A stretch of 64,000 nt of DNA from assembly GCF_004123295.1 (NCBI RefSeq), contig NZ_SDMK01000001.1:1860001-1924000 (forward strand), given 5' to 3'. The notes beneath the pieces were generated by a model that saw only the letters and a list, made by a program, of their open reading frames with translations, ran no database searches and was not told the DNA's origin. Source of the stretch: Silvibacterium dinghuense. Its GTDB lineage: Bacteria; Acidobacteriota; Terriglobia; Terriglobales; Acidobacteriaceae. This document shows, piece by piece, positions 47,217-56,635 of the stretch. Both the position numbers and the translations under genes were made by a program. The first letter of the stretch is position 1; the number at the start of each line of letters is the position of its first letter.

Positions 47217-48203
47217 ATGCATGTCCACGTGAGCTCGACAGGCAAGATGCAGCGGATTCTGCGCATTTCGCTCGCCGCAACGCTCGGTTATGTGGCGCTC
47301 ACGCTGCTGGCCGGACTGCGAGCGCACTCCCTGGCCCTGGTCTCCGAGGCCGGACATAATGCCTCCGATGCCCTGGCGCTGCTGCTGTCCTTCGTCGCCG
47401 TGCATTTCCAGTCCCGTCCGGCCACTGACGAGAAGACCTTCGGCTACCAGCGGGCCGGCGTGCTCGCCGCTTTCCTGAATGCACTAACGTTGATTCTGCT
47501 GAGCTTATGGATCACGTTCGAGGCCATCCATCGCTTCACCGAGCCGGCACCGGTACAGCCGCGCATCATGATGCTGGTGGCCGCAGCCGGCGTGCTCATG
47601 AACGGCGTCGTCGCGCTGATGCTGTGGAAGGTCAGCCACGATGTGAACATGCGCTCAGTCTTCGTCCACATGCTAGGCGACACGCTCTCGACCGCCGCGG
47701 TCATTGTGGGCGGAGTGGTGATCTGGTTCACCGGCAGAAGCGGGCACGCCGCCGTCTGGATCGATCCCGCGCTGTCGCTGGGTATCGCCGCGCTCATCCT
47801 GTGGTCCTCGATCGGGATCGTCCGGGAAACGCTGAACATCCTGCTCGAAGGCACGCCGCGCGGCGTCTCGCTGATGGAAATCCGTACTCGCCTCGTCTCC
47901 ATCGAAGGGGTGCAGGATGTACACGATCTCCACGTCTGGAGCCTGGGCTCACAGACCAGCGCGCTGGCCAGCCATGTGACCATCGCCGACATCCCGCCGT
48001 CGGAGAGCGCGCTGATCCTCGAACAGATCAACGGCACGCTGAAGCGCTACTTCCGCATCCACCACACGACCATCCAGTTCGAACACACCAACTGCCCGGT
48101 CGCCCATGGCTGCGTGATGCCGGTCGATGAGGTAAGCGCCCACTCCCATCATCATGGGCACAGCCATGACGGCCACAACCATGATCATGAGCACAGCCAT
48201 TAA
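47217..48203 (+). CDS. Cation diffusion facilitator metal exporter
   Basis: A 328-residue CDF-family transporter that exchanges protons for divalent metals such as zinc, cobalt or cadmium. The His-Asp pairs of the transport site are in TM2 (His47, Asp51 in GHNASDA) and TM5 (His151, Asp155 in HMLGDTLS), the HD-HD pattern common in Zn/Cd/Co exporters. The cytoplasmic C-terminal domain has VQDVHDLHVWSLGSQTSALA. The last 20 residues are His-rich (HSHHHGHSHDG), a probable metal sensor or buffer. The frame extends 12 codons further upstream, but this ATG starts at the conserved region. It is divergent from the PHP gene. Confidence 0.94.
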   Translation: MHVHVSSTGKMQRILRISLAATLGYVALTLLAGLRAHSLALVSEAGHNASDALALLLSFVAVHFQSRPATDEKTFGYQRAGVLAAFLNALTLILLSLWITFEAIHRFTEPAPVQPRIMMLVAAAGVLMNGVVALMLWKVSHDVNMRSVFVHMLGDTLSTAAVIVGGVVIWFTGRSGHAAVWIDPALSLGIAALILWSSIGIVRETLNILLEGTPRGVSLMEIRTRLVSIEGVQDVHDLHVWSLGSQTSALASHVTIADIPPSESALILEQINGTLKRYFRIHHTTIQFEHTNCPVAHGCVMPVDEVSAHSHHHGHSHDGHNHDHEHSH

Positions 48204-48421
48204 ATCCAACCATTAGCTGCTAGCTCTTAGCTTCTAGCTAAAACAAGAGCACTGTCATCCCGACCGAAGTGGAGGGACCCGCAGTTGCGCTCGCACAAGT
48301 GAGGAACCGGGTGCCCCATCCAAGCTCTGCTTGGGTGGGAAGGTATCGCCCCCGAACCTGAATCTGCGCCGACCCCATGCCTTTCGCGCGAAATATGAGG
48401 CACCTGGGTTTTACTACCCCC
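48204..48421. repeat. Intergenic mosaic of short repeats
   Basis: It contains TTAGCTTCTAGCTAAAA (48228-48244; also inverted at 63296-63312), a partial GTCATCCCGACCGAAGTGGAGGGACC-type unit, given here as GAAGTGGAGGGACC (48265-48278), a perfect-arm hairpin CCATCCAAGC/GCTTGGGTGG (48316-48338) preceded by GGGTGCCC, and a CCCCTACACCC tract next to the ligase stop. All types recur elsewhere in the window. Confidence 0.65.
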
Positions 48422-50215
48422 CTACACCCCATCCCCTACACCCTGTTCCATAGGCTTATCTGGCTGTGAGGCATAAATCTCCTCCACCCGCGCGAGGGTA
48501 TCGATCTCTTCGACCGGCTTGTCCTCTCTTATCCGCAGAATACGGGGAAAACGCAGAGCGAAGCCGCTGCTATGACGATCGGAGCGCATGACGTTGTTGA
48601 AGGCGACTTCGAGCACCTTGAGCGGTTCCACGGTGCGGAAATGACCGTTGTCCTCGAGCGTGTGGGCCTGGAAAAAGGCGGTCAGCTCGTCGATTTCGGC
48701 GTCCGTCAGACCGGAGTAGGCCTTCCCTACATTCAGCAGCCGGTCTCCATCCTGCACGGCGAAGGTATAGTCGCTGAGGACTCCGGCGCGCCGTCCATGG
48801 CCGAACTCGGCGCCCGTCACCACCACGTCCAGCGTCGCCAGTTCGCGTTTCAGCTTCAACCAGGCGAGCCCACGACGTCCCGGCTGATAGACGCTGCGCA
48901 GCGATTTCAGCATCACTCCCTCGTTGCCCCGTGCCCGGGCCTCGGCGTAGGCGCGGTCCAGATGCTCCGCACTCTCGAGTGGCACCTGCGGGGCGACGAT
49001 CAACCGCGGAAAGCCGGGTGAAGCCGCGGCAAACAGGTTCTGCTGTTCGCGGCCGATCGCTTCCGCCGTGGCGGGTGCGTGCCGCGCGATAAAACCCTCC
49101 AGCCGGACGCGGCGCTCTCCGAGTGGCCACTCCAGCAGCAGGGCTTCCCCCAGATAGAGCGCATCGAAGGCCATGAAGACGACCGGTATCCGCTCCCGCA
49201 TTTCGGCGGTCACGCGCTTGCGGCCGATGCGTTGCTGGAGAATGCTGAACGGCAGGGCGCGGCCAGTATCCGGCTGCCAGGCAAGGATTTCGCCATCCAG
49301 GATTGCAGGCTCGCGCAACCCGGCAAAGGCCTCCATCAGCTCGGGAAAGGATGCGCCAAGGTCCTCACGGCTGCGTGAAAACAACTCGACGCGGCCGGGC
49401 TGGGAACGGTCGCCGCAATGCAGCTGTGCGCGGATACCGTCGTATTTGTCTTCGAGCACGCCGTGGATGGCGGACGCGGTTTCACCCTCCGCAGCCAACT
49501 CCTTCGTAAAGCGCTCGACCGCCTCCTCGACCGTCGCTACGGGACTGGCCAGCATGAAACTCAGCGGATGGAAGAGCCGCATCCGGGCCTGTTCAAGCCT
49601 ACCTGCGACAGCCAGCCGGACCACTTCCGGCAGGTCGCCCAGCAGCATCCCGGCGCGGCGAACGGCAGCAGGCTCGGCCCCCCAGGCGGCGGCAATCGCT
49701 TCCTCGACCAGGCTCTCCTTTACCCCGGTGCGCATGTCGCCAAGGATGAGTTTGAGCAGGTAGCGGGCCTCAACAGGCGTGGCCACTTCGAGGAGCGCCG
49801 TGACCAGCGGCAGCTTTGCGCCCGGGCCACGGGCGGCGGCGATACGGGTGAAGGCTTCCGCGACGATCCCCAGCGTAAGCCCTCCGGCCTGAGGCCGTTC
49901 GCGGGCATTGAACAGCTCTTCCGCTGCATCGCCCAGGTCGCCATAACGCCGGTAGGCCGCGCTCAGGATGGCAGGCGTTACCCCGGCGACCTTCTGGAGC
50001 GCTTTGGTCAGCAGCGATCCTCCCACATTCAGCTTCCGCCGGTCGGTCTCAGCAAACGGTGTTCCCGCAAAGTACAGCGCAGCCCGAGCCGCATCCTCGA
50101 CAGCCAGGCTCCGCAGATATGCAGCCAGCAGCGCCCGTTTTTCGAGCTTCTTCGTGGTCGCGGTCAGTGCGGCATTTTCCTGCGCGAATTCGAGAAAGCT
50201 GGCGGACATGATCAT
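48422..50215 (-). CDS. ATP-dependent DNA ligase
   Basis: A 597-residue ligase of the LigB/archaeal DNA ligase I type. The N-terminal helical DNA-binding domain is followed by the adenylation domain with the nucleophile Lys in LEDKYDGIRAQLHC (motif I), FSRSREDLGASFPEL (motif III region), ILDGEILAW and EGVMLKSL (motif IV/V), then AWLKLKREL. The C-terminal OB domain ends with ALRFPRILRIREDKPVEEID. It probably works alongside the essential NAD-dependent LigA, in repair. The start is uncertain between two ATGs two codons apart (50215 or 50209). No Ku or LigD gene is near. Confidence 0.92.
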   Translation of the reverse strand: MIMSASFLEFAQENAALTATTKKLEKRALLAAYLRSLAVEDAARAALYFAGTPFAETDRRKLNVGGSLLTKALQKVAGVTPAILSAAYRRYGDLGDAAEELFNARERPQAGGLTLGIVAEAFTRIAAARGPGAKLPLVTALLEVATPVEARYLLKLILGDMRTGVKESLVEEAIAAAWGAEPAAVRRAGMLLGDLPEVVRLAVAGRLEQARMRLFHPLSFMLASPVATVEEAVERFTKELAAEGETASAIHGVLEDKYDGIRAQLHCGDRSQPGRVELFSRSREDLGASFPELMEAFAGLREPAILDGEILAWQPDTGRALPFSILQQRIGRKRVTAEMRERIPVVFMAFDALYLGEALLLEWPLGERRVRLEGFIARHAPATAEAIGREQQNLFAAASPGFPRLIVAPQVPLESAEHLDRAYAEARARGNEGVMLKSLRSVYQPGRRGLAWLKLKRELATLDVVVTGAEFGHGRRAGVLSDYTFAVQDGDRLLNVGKAYSGLTDAEIDELTAFFQAHTLEDNGHFRTVEPLKVLEVAFNNVMRSDRHSSGFALRFPRILRIREDKPVEEIDTLARVEEIYASQPDKPMEQGVGDGV

Positions 50216-50444
50216 CCCGATAGATGCGCAGGATACGACTCGCTGCGTCATTTCCCGCTCTCCGACATCTAAAACAGCGGTAAACTATCCATGATGCAGC
50301 ACCGCACCATCCCCGGCGTCCTCCTTTAGCGGCCCCCAGCCGATTGCGCCGCGTTGTGCCCTTTTTTCCTGACATTTCAGATTCCGCGCCTGACCAGGAC
50401 CCGTTTGACAGGCCCGTTTCAGCCGATCCCAGAGAGACACCACC

Positions 50445-51521
50445 ATGTTTGAACGCTTAGAACAGATCGAAACCCGCTACGAGGATCTTGGCCGGCAGAT
50501 GTCCGAGCCGGAGATCATCTCCGACCAGCAGAAGTACCAGAAGATCGCCAAGCAGCACCGCGACCTGGAAGCGCTGGTGGACAAGTTCCGCGAATACCGC
50601 ACCGTCACCACCGGCATCACCGACGCCAAGGCGATGGCCAACGAAGACGACGCCGATATCCGCGCCATGGCCGAGGAAGAACTTGCCGGGCTCGAAGAGC
50701 GGCTGCCGGGCATCGAGGAAGAGCTGAAGATCCTGCTTCTGCCCAAGGACCCCAACGACGAGAAGAACGTGATCGTCGAAATCCGCGCCGGCACCGGCGG
50801 CGACGAGGCCTCGCTCTTCGCCGCGGAGATGTTCCGCATGTACGCCCGCTACGCCGAGCAGCGCCGCTGGAAAGTCGACATCCTCTCCTCGTCCGAGTCC
50901 TCGGTGGGCGGCCTGAAGGAAATTACCGCCAGCTTCGAGGGCGACAAGGTGTACTCGCAGCTCAAGTATGAGAGCGGCGTGCACCGTGTGCAGCGTGTGC
51001 CGGCCACCGAGACGCAGGGCCGCGTGCACACCTCGGCCATTACCGTGGCCGTGCTGCCCGAAGCCGAGGAAGTCGACGTCAAGATCGAGCAGAAAGATCT
51101 GCGCATCGATACCTTCTGCTCGTCCGGCCCCGGCGGCCAGTCGGTGAACACGACCTACTCGGCGATCCGCATCACGCACCTGCCAACCAATACCGTGGTC
51201 AGCTGCCAGGACGAAAAGTCGCAGATCAAGAACCGTGAAAAAGCGATGCGCGTCCTCCGCACCCGCCTCTATGAGGTCGAGATGGAGCGCCAGCACGAGG
51301 CCATGGCCAAGGAACGCAAGCAGCAGGTCGGTTCTGGCGATCGCAGCGAGAAGATCCGCACCTATAACTTCCCGCAGAACCGCCTCACCGACCACCGCAT
51401 CGGGCTGACCATCCACCAGCTCGGAATTACGATGGAAGGCCACCTGCAGCCGGTGATCGATGCAACGATTTCGTACTTCAACGCCGAACGTCTGAAGGCG
51501 GAAGGCGAAAACGCAGCCTAA
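50445..51521 (+). CDS. prfA: Peptide chain release factor 1
   Basis: A 358-residue class I release factor that terminates translation at UAA and UAG. GGQ is at residues 230-232 ([12 protein letters not shown]) and the codon-recognition PAT motif at 186-188 (VPATETQGR). The length is standard. It is followed after 326 bases of repeats by prmC, whose product methylates the GGQ glutamine. UAG-reading RF1 is relevant here because an AraC gene in the window carries an internal TAG. Confidence 0.97.
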   Translation: MFERLEQIETRYEDLGRQMSEPEIISDQQKYQKIAKQHRDLEALVDKFREYRTVTTGITDAKAMANEDDADIRAMAEEELAGLEERLPGIEEELKILLLPKDPNDEKNVIVEIRAGTGGDEASLFAAEMFRMYARYAEQRRWKVDILSSSESSVGGLKEITASFEGDKVYSQLKYESGVHRVQRVPATETQGRVHTSAITVAVLPEAEEVDVKIEQKDLRIDTFCSSGPGGQSVNTTYSAIRITHLPTNTVVSCQDEKSQIKNREKAMRVLRTRLYEVEMERQHEAMAKERKQQVGSGDRSEKIRTYNFPQNRLTDHRIGLTIHQLGITMEGHLQPVIDATISYFNAERLKAEGENAA

Positions 51522-51847
51522 GGACTGGCCGTCCAGGCGTTCGCGGCTTCGGCGCATCCCTGCGGAGGCACTCCGACTGAGCGCTCCCGCTGGGCGCGAA
51601 TGTGGGGTGCGAATAAATCCGAGGTGGAATACACCTCTCTTATAGAGGCATTGCAGATAAAATTCCCCCCTGCATTGTCATCCTGAGCGGAGCGAGCCAA
51701 AGGCGAGCGAAGTGGAGGGGCCTGCGGTTTGTCTGCGCAGGCACGAACCCGACAGTGGCCCACCCAAGCCGGTTTTGCCTGGGTGGGGTACACCGCAGGT
51801 TTCTGTTTGAGTTACAGGTGGATGCGACCTGGAGCCTCGATGCATTC
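51522..51847. repeat. Repeat mosaic between prfA and prmC
   Basis: A 326-base spacer with no gene. It begins with an inverted CCGTCCAGG/GCTCCCGCTGG repeat (51523-51595), then a small hairpin CCTCT...AGAGG near 51634-51646, then a GTCATCCTGAGCGGAGCG unit (51679-51696) running into GAAGTGGAGGGGCCTGCGG (51710-51728), and the hairpin CCACCCAAGC/GCCTGGGTGG (51760-51786). The repeats interrupt what is an operon in many bacteria. Confidence 0.65.
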
Positions 51848-52687
51848 ATGGAAAATTCCGCTACAGTTCGAAACCTCCTGAAGCAGGCCGCAGAGCAACT
51901 GCGGCCTGCGCCGACTGCGGCACGCGATGCCGAGCTCCTGCTGCTACACACGTTAAAGAAAGACCGCGTCTGGCTGCTCATGCATCCCGATGCGGGAATC
52001 AGTGCCGAAGCGCAGGCCGCGTTTTTCGAGAAGATCGCCCGCCGCGCGAAGCTCGAGCCTATCCAATACATCACCGGTGAGCAGGAATTCTACGGATTCA
52101 CCTTCCGCGTCACCCCGGCAACGCTCATCCCACGCCCGGAGACCGAACATCTTGTCGAGGCTGCTCTTGAGCATGGATCGCGAGACTCTTCGGCGCGCAT
52201 CCTGGACATAGGTACAGGCTCCGGAGCCATCGCCATCGTGCTCGCACACCTGCTGCCGCAGGCCGAGGTGACGGCGGTGGACCTGTCGCCCGCTGCGCTC
52301 GCTATCGCGCAGGAGAATGCAGCGCGATATGGAGTCGAGCAGCGCATCCGCTTTCTGGAGTCCGATCTGCTGACGGCTGTCGCAGGCGAACAGTTCGACA
52401 TGATCGTCTCGAATCCGCCCTACGTTCCTTCCACCGATATTCTGGAGCCGCAGGTGCGCGATTATGAACCCGCCTCGGCACTGTATGCCGGTGAAGACGG
52501 ACTCGACATCTATCGCCGCCTTATCCCCCAGGCTCACGCCGCGCTCAAGCCTGGCGGCTGGCTGCTGATGGAGATCGGCTACGGGCAGCGCGAGGTGCTC
52601 ACCACGCTGTTGAGCGGCTGGGAAGAGATTGGCTTTGTCGATGACCTGCAAGGGATTCCGAGGGTAGCAATGGCGCGGAGAGGCTGA
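51848..52687 (+). CDS. prmC: Release factor glutamine methyltransferase PrmC/HemK
   Basis: A 279-residue S-adenosylmethionine-dependent methyltransferase that modifies the GGQ glutamine of RF1 and RF2. It has the N-terminal helical domain, YITGEQEFYGFTFRVTPATL with LIPRPETE, SAM motif I LDIGTGSGAIAIVLA, and the catalytic NPPY in IVSNPPYVPS. The ATG was chosen where homology begins; the frame stays open upstream through repeats. It lies downstream of prfA on the same strand. Confidence 0.95.
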   Translation: MENSATVRNLLKQAAEQLRPAPTAARDAELLLLHTLKKDRVWLLMHPDAGISAEAQAAFFEKIARRAKLEPIQYITGEQEFYGFTFRVTPATLIPRPETEHLVEAALEHGSRDSSARILDIGTGSGAIAIVLAHLLPQAEVTAVDLSPAALAIAQENAARYGVEQRIRFLESDLLTAVAGEQFDMIVSNPPYVPSTDILEPQVRDYEPASALYAGEDGLDIYRRLIPQAHAALKPGGWLLMEIGYGQREVLTTLLSGWEEIGFVDDLQGIPRVAMARRG

Positions 52688-52770
52688 AGAAACCGCAGGT
52701 TTCTCCGCTACGCGGGATGATATTGCTATTGTGTCCCGCTCCGATCGAGATGACAGCGATATTGGTTTGC

Positions 52771-52800
52771 CCCTTCAAGCCATCATCGGACTTGAATGGG
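52771..52800. repeat. Hairpin downstream of rsmI and prmC
   Basis: CCCCTTCAAG-type arm (52770-52779) and CTTGAATGGG (52791-52800) can form a stem with one mismatch. It sits between the convergent prmC and rsmI and could terminate either, though no T run follows. A diverged CCGCAGGTTTCTCCGC unit (52692-52707) precedes it. Confidence 0.5.
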
Positions 52801-52804
52801 CCCC

Positions 52805-53698
52805 TTACTTCCTGTTCCGCGCGCGCTGCAGCTCGCGGTAGAGCTCGCTCTTCGAGACGCCGCGTTCCTTCGCAATCCTCTTGAGCGCCGCCATCTCGTC
52901 GAGTCCTTCGCTCTTCGCCAGCTCTGCGATGCGCTCCAGCAGCGATACTGTTCCCGCAGCTTCACCTGCAGTTGCGGGCTGCACCTCGACCAGCAGCACC
53001 ATCTCGCCGCGCACGCGGTCGCGCTCGGCCAGCAGCGACTCCACCTCGGTCACCGTGCCACGTAGGAACTCCTCATGCAGCTTGGTCAGCTCACGGGCGA
53101 GCGCGATGCGGCAATCCGCGCCGTACACCACAGCAATATCTGCGAGCGTTTCGAGAATCCGGTGCGGCGCCTCATACAGCACCACGGTCAGCGGACCTGC
53201 GGCATCTTCCGGCAGCGATGCACGCAGTGCCGTCAGCCGGGCCTGCCGCGCGCCCTGCCTGGGCGGCAGAAAGCCCTCGAAGAGAAAGCGCTCGGTGTCG
53301 AGCCCGGAGGCGATCAGCGCCGTCAGTGCGGCATTCGCACCCGGCACCGGGATCACGTTCAGCCCGGCCTCGATGACGGCGCGCGCCAGGTGCATTCCCG
53401 GGTCAGAGATGCCGGGCATGCCCGCGTCGGTGACCACGGCAATGCGCACGCCGCTGCGAATCTCTTCCACCAGCCCAGCGGCGCGGCCGGCCTCGTTGTG
53501 CTCGTGCACACTGGTGGTCTTCGTCTCGATGACAAAATGATTCAGCAGCTTCTGCGTCTGCCGCGTGTCCTCGCAGGCGATGCGATCGACGGACCTGAGC
53601 ACCCGCAGCGCGCGCAGTGTGATGTCCTCAAGGTTGCCGATGGGCGTCGCGACCAGATAAAGCCCGGGCGCCAGCGGCGCAGTGTTTTGGTCAGACAT
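52805..53698 (-). CDS. rsmI: 16S rRNA 2'-O-ribose C1402 methyltransferase RsmI
   Basis: A 297-residue SAM-dependent methyltransferase of the tetrapyrrole-methylase fold. Family landmarks are YLVATPIGNLEDITLRAL, ACEDTRQTQKLLNHF, SVHEHNE, and VTDAGMPGISDPG. The C-terminal extension ends in a helical domain (KRIAKERGVSKSELYRELQR). The ATG follows immediately after the stop of the S2P-like gene, with no spacer, so they are co-transcribed. Confidence 0.96.
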   Translation of the reverse strand: MSDQNTAPLAPGLYLVATPIGNLEDITLRALRVLRSVDRIACEDTRQTQKLLNHFVIETKTTSVHEHNEAGRAAGLVEEIRSGVRIAVVTDAGMPGISDPGMHLARAVIEAGLNVIPVPGANAALTALIASGLDTERFLFEGFLPPRQGARQARLTALRASLPEDAAGPLTVVLYEAPHRILETLADIAVVYGADCRIALARELTKLHEEFLRGTVTEVESLLAERDRVRGEMVLLVEVQPATAGEAAGTVSLLERIAELAKSEGLDEMAALKRIAKERGVSKSELYRELQRARNRK

Positions 53699-54835
53699 TC
53701 AGCCTTCGCGTTCGAAGCGGCGATGCTCGGCCAGCAGGCCCATGCTGTTGCTCAGGTTCTGCCAGGTCACGATGCCGACAATCCTGCCGGCTTCCGCAAT
53801 GGGCACGAGCGACATGCGACCGCCAGCGATGCGGCGGATCATCAGGCCGAGGGAATCTTCAGGCGCAGCCACCTGGAAGCTGCGCGACATAATGGACTGC
53901 ACGTAGCCGTTGCCGTCGGTGCGCAGCGCGGAGAGAATGCCCTGCCGCGAGACCACGCCGACAAGGTTCGGTCCGCGCACCACCGGGAACTCATCCTGCA
54001 GGCTGTGGACGGCCTTGAAGAGCGCGTCAGCCAGCGTGTCCGAGGGCGACATGGTCGAGAACTCGGTCAGCATCACGTCCTTCATCCGCACCGTCTCGAC
54101 CACGGACTGAAACATCACGCCCTGGTCCTCGAGCTGCGCGCCGATGAAGACGAAGAATCCGCCCATGATGAGCCACGGACTGATACCCGCCGCCGCGCCC
54201 GTATTCGGCATAGCCAGCAGCGCCAGACCAGCGATCATGGTGAGCATGCCGAAGGCCTGTCCCAGGCCCGAGGCTGCCTTGGTCGCCCGCGCATGGCCTC
54301 GTGAATCGGCCATGATGCCGCGCAGTACGCGCCCCGCATCGAGCGGATAGGCCGGAACACAATGCAGCGCCGCGAGGCCCAGGCTGAGCCACACGGCAGA
54401 GCGCATCAGGTGAGAGGCGGTAATCCAGGGACGGACCAGCAGCGGCACCCCGGTCGTCGATCCAAGGATGAGGCCGGCGATGATCCCCGCCAGCAGCAGG
54501 CTGGCCAGGGGGCCGGCAATCGCCAGCTGGAACTGGATGCGCGGGTCCTGCGCACGCTCGGCACTCTCCGGGTTCGTATAAGAGAAAAGCCCGCCGATAG
54601 GCAGCAGCAGCACGCTGCGCAGCTGCAGGCCATGGTAGGCAGCAACCAGCAGGCGCGCGAGCTCACGGATAAGCACGGCAAAAAAGAGCGTTCCCCAGAG
54701 GAAGAAGCCGCGCCACCCGCTGACACCGGCCACGCCCGTCGACAGCAGGCAGAAGCCGAGCAGCAGCAGGAAGAAGGTATGGATGCGAAGATCCACACCG
54801 AACCATCGACCCAGGGGGAATGACCATCCACGCAT
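53699..54835 (-). CDS. S2P-like membrane protein with CBS pair, zinc histidines missing
   Basis: A 378-residue polytopic protein with the architecture of site-2 protease (M50) family members having a C-terminal CBS pair. The start WSFPLGRWFGVDLRIH and YPLDAGRVLRGIMA (where active enzymes have PLDGG) match the family. At the position of the catalytic HExxH the sequence is RELAR (residues 57-61, coded at 54653-54667), so both zinc-ligand histidines are Arg. The CBS domains follow (SVVETVRMKDVMLTEF; LVGVVSRQGILSAL). It is probably not a protease; a regulatory or scaffold role is inferred. The sequence shows no decay and is directly coupled to rsmI. Confidence 0.88.
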   Translation of the reverse strand: MRGWSFPLGRWFGVDLRIHTFFLLLLGFCLLSTGVAGVSGWRGFFLWGTLFFAVLIRELARLLVAAYHGLQLRSVLLLPIGGLFSYTNPESAERAQDPRIQFQLAIAGPLASLLLAGIIAGLILGSTTGVPLLVRPWITASHLMRSAVWLSLGLAALHCVPAYPLDAGRVLRGIMADSRGHARATKAASGLGQAFGMLTMIAGLALLAMPNTGAAAGISPWLIMGGFFVFIGAQLEDQGVMFQSVVETVRMKDVMLTEFSTMSPSDTLADALFKAVHSLQDEFPVVRGPNLVGVVSRQGILSALRTDGNGYVQSIMSRSFQVAAPEDSLGLMIRRIAGGRMSLVPIAEAGRIVGIVTWQNLSNSMGLLAEHRRFEREG

Positions 54836-54907
54836 GGTTGTTGCCAGCCTCGCAGTCCGGCGGAAGCCGGGCTGTCCCCTATTGTAGAGGGAGGACTGCT
54901 TCGCGCA

Positions 54908-54990
54908 GGACGGGACTGACCGTCCAGGCCTTTTGCGCTTCGCGCCTCCGCTCCCGTTGGTCCATCCAAGCCGGTGTTGCCTGGGTGGGG
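54908..54990. repeat. Dispersed repeat plus REP-like hairpin upstream of the S2P-like gene
   Basis: A CGGGACTGACCGTCCAGG...GCTCCCGTTGG repeat (54911-54960) is joined to CCATCCAAGC/GCCTGGGTGG (54962-54988). The same two units occur in the prfA-prmC spacer in the same order but separated by other repeats. Confidence 0.65.
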
Positions 54991-55105
54991 ACAAGGGTCT
55001 CACACGAATCTGAAACGTAAGAAGAGAATCCGGGGCAATGCAAGATTTCCTGCACCCCACCCCTATCACCTGCCCCCTGCACAGCCATTAGGATCGAAAG
55101 AATAG

Positions 55106-55720
55106 ATGCGAGTCATTGCAGGAACCTATCGATCGCGGCCGCTGACGGCACCGCGCGGCATGGACACGCGGCCCACCAGCGACCGTCTTCGCGAGACGCT
55201 CTTCAACGTGCTGGCGCCGCGCATCGAGGGCGCGGTCTTCATCGATCTATTCGCGGGTTCAGGCGCAGTGGGCATCGAAGCGCTGAGCCGGGGCGCGGTG
55301 GAAACAGTCTTCGTCGAGAAGGCCGAGCCTGCGGTGCAGGCGATTCGCAAAAATCTGGCCACGCTGGGTATCAGGAGCAGCTATGTGCTCGAGACCCGGA
55401 GCGTGGCAGCGTCGTTGAAGCGGATTGCCGGAGCAGGCAGGCAGGCCGATATCGTCTTTCTCGATCCGCCCTATGCCGCCCAGGAAGAATATGAGCGGAC
55501 GCTGGGGCTGCTCGGCGGCGAGTGCGCGGGACTGTTATCGACAGACGCCATCGTGATCGCGGAGCACGAGAAAAAACATGCCCTCGCAGAAAGCTATGAC
55601 CTGCTGCGAGCCTACCGGGTATTGCGGCAGGGCGACGCGGCGCTGAGCTTCTTCCGGCTGGAGAACACCGCAAACAAAAATCCAGGCGCGACAGAATCAG
55701 ATACGGAGACCGGTCTTTAG
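55106..55720 (+). CDS. rsmD: 16S rRNA m2G966 methyltransferase RsmD
   Basis: A 204-residue SAM-dependent methyltransferase. MRVIAGTYRSRPL and DTRPTSDRLRETLFNVL are the family start, FIDLFAGSGAVGIEALSRGA is the SAM-binding motif, and IVFLDPPYA is the catalytic DPPY. AGGA lies upstream of the ATG. The C-terminal residues after FFRLENT extend beyond the usual end and overlap the convergent unknown gene by 24 bases. Confidence 0.95.
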   Translation: MRVIAGTYRSRPLTAPRGMDTRPTSDRLRETLFNVLAPRIEGAVFIDLFAGSGAVGIEALSRGAVETVFVEKAEPAVQAIRKNLATLGIRSSYVLETRSVAASLKRIAGAGRQADIVFLDPPYAAQEEYERTLGLLGGECAGLLSTDAIVIAEHEKKHALAESYDLLRAYRVLRQGDAALSFFRLENTANKNPGATESDTETGL

Positions 55721-56260
55721 ATCGAGGGTAAAAGGCACGTCCGCATCCGCCATCAGGTCCCATCCTGCGCCGTGCAGGATACCGCCCTCGATGCGGTCGA
55801 TGCGGATACCCTCCGCCGACAGGCGCGGACTTTGCCATGCTTCGCCATTCCGTCCCCAGGCCAGCAGCGCATGGTGTCCGGTGAAGAGCAGCAGTCCCTG
55901 CTCCGGCAGACTGCGGATGCCCAGCACGGGCCGCCATGGAATCTGCAGGAATCGGTTAGGCTCCGCTGTATCGAGGAGATAGGCATAACCACCCGAGACC
56001 GCGCACAGCCAATCGGGATCGGGGCAGCTCCACAGGCCGGATGGCACGGCCGGATCGTCGAACCCCAGCGCACAGGTAGCGAGAAACGGCTCACCCTCCG
56101 CGGGACGCACCAGCAGCTCGAGCGCACCCTCTTCCACCTCTTCCGCCGCGGCAGGATAGGTGAAACGGCGCGCAGGCAAAATCAGCGGACGGCGCGGAAG
56201 GATTTCGGCTGTCCAGGGATGGGGGAAGGTGAGGTCTACCGTGGGTGTCGGGCTCGCCAT
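55697..56260 (-). CDS. Unknown soluble protein
   Basis: A 187-residue protein that I do not recognise. It is rich in Pro, Trp and hydrophobic beta-type segments (FLATCALGFDDPAVPSGLW, then GIRSLPEQGLLLFTGHHALL), suggesting a beta-propeller-like or beta-sandwich fragment. There is no signal peptide. The ATG was chosen over an upstream frame start because GGAGA lies nearby. Its 3' end overlaps rsmD tail to tail. Confidence 0.6.
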   Translation of the reverse strand: MASPTPTVDLTFPHPWTAEILPRRPLILPARRFTYPAAAEEVEEGALELLVRPAEGEPFLATCALGFDDPAVPSGLWSCPDPDWLCAVSGGYAYLLDTAEPNRFLQIPWRPVLGIRSLPEQGLLLFTGHHALLAWGRNGEAWQSPRLSAEGIRIDRIEGGILHGAGWDLMADADVPFTLDLKTGLRI

Positions 56261-56369
56261 GATCGCTCGATCTCCATTATCGAGCAGCCCTCTCGCGACC
56301 AGCAGGAGCGCCAAAACCGCGTGTTCCCGCAAGGACGCGCACAGAGCGCGCCCTTGCCTCTATAGCTAG

Positions 56370-56635
56370 AGCCTGTTATGAACTTTCCCGCGGCGGACAC
56401 TGGGAGCCAATTTTTTCGAGATCGAGGAGCGAGTTGCGACGGATATCGGGTTATCTCCGAGCAGCGAGCGACGAGGAGATCGGGAAAATTGGCCCCAGCC
56501 CTGAAGGGTTGCGGGGAAAATCGGCCCATACTTCGTTGTCGGCCTCGCCTTGGAATCGCCAATGTCTTCGTCCTCCGCCTCGTCTGGGCCGATTTTCCCC
56601 AGCAACGCCGCTCGCGCGAAAGTTCATAACAGGCT
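56370..56635. mobile_element. 266-bp MITE-like element, second family
   Basis: AGCCTGTTATGAACTTTC (56370-56387) and GAAAGTTCATAACAGGCT (56618-56635) are perfect 18-bp terminal inverted repeats. CTAG flanks both ends (56366-56369 and 56636-56639), consistent with a 4-base target duplication. The interior is GC-rich and non-coding. It is unrelated in sequence to the 261-bp elements but shares size, structure and target. The right-hand CTAG contains the TAG stop codon of thiL. Confidence 0.85.
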
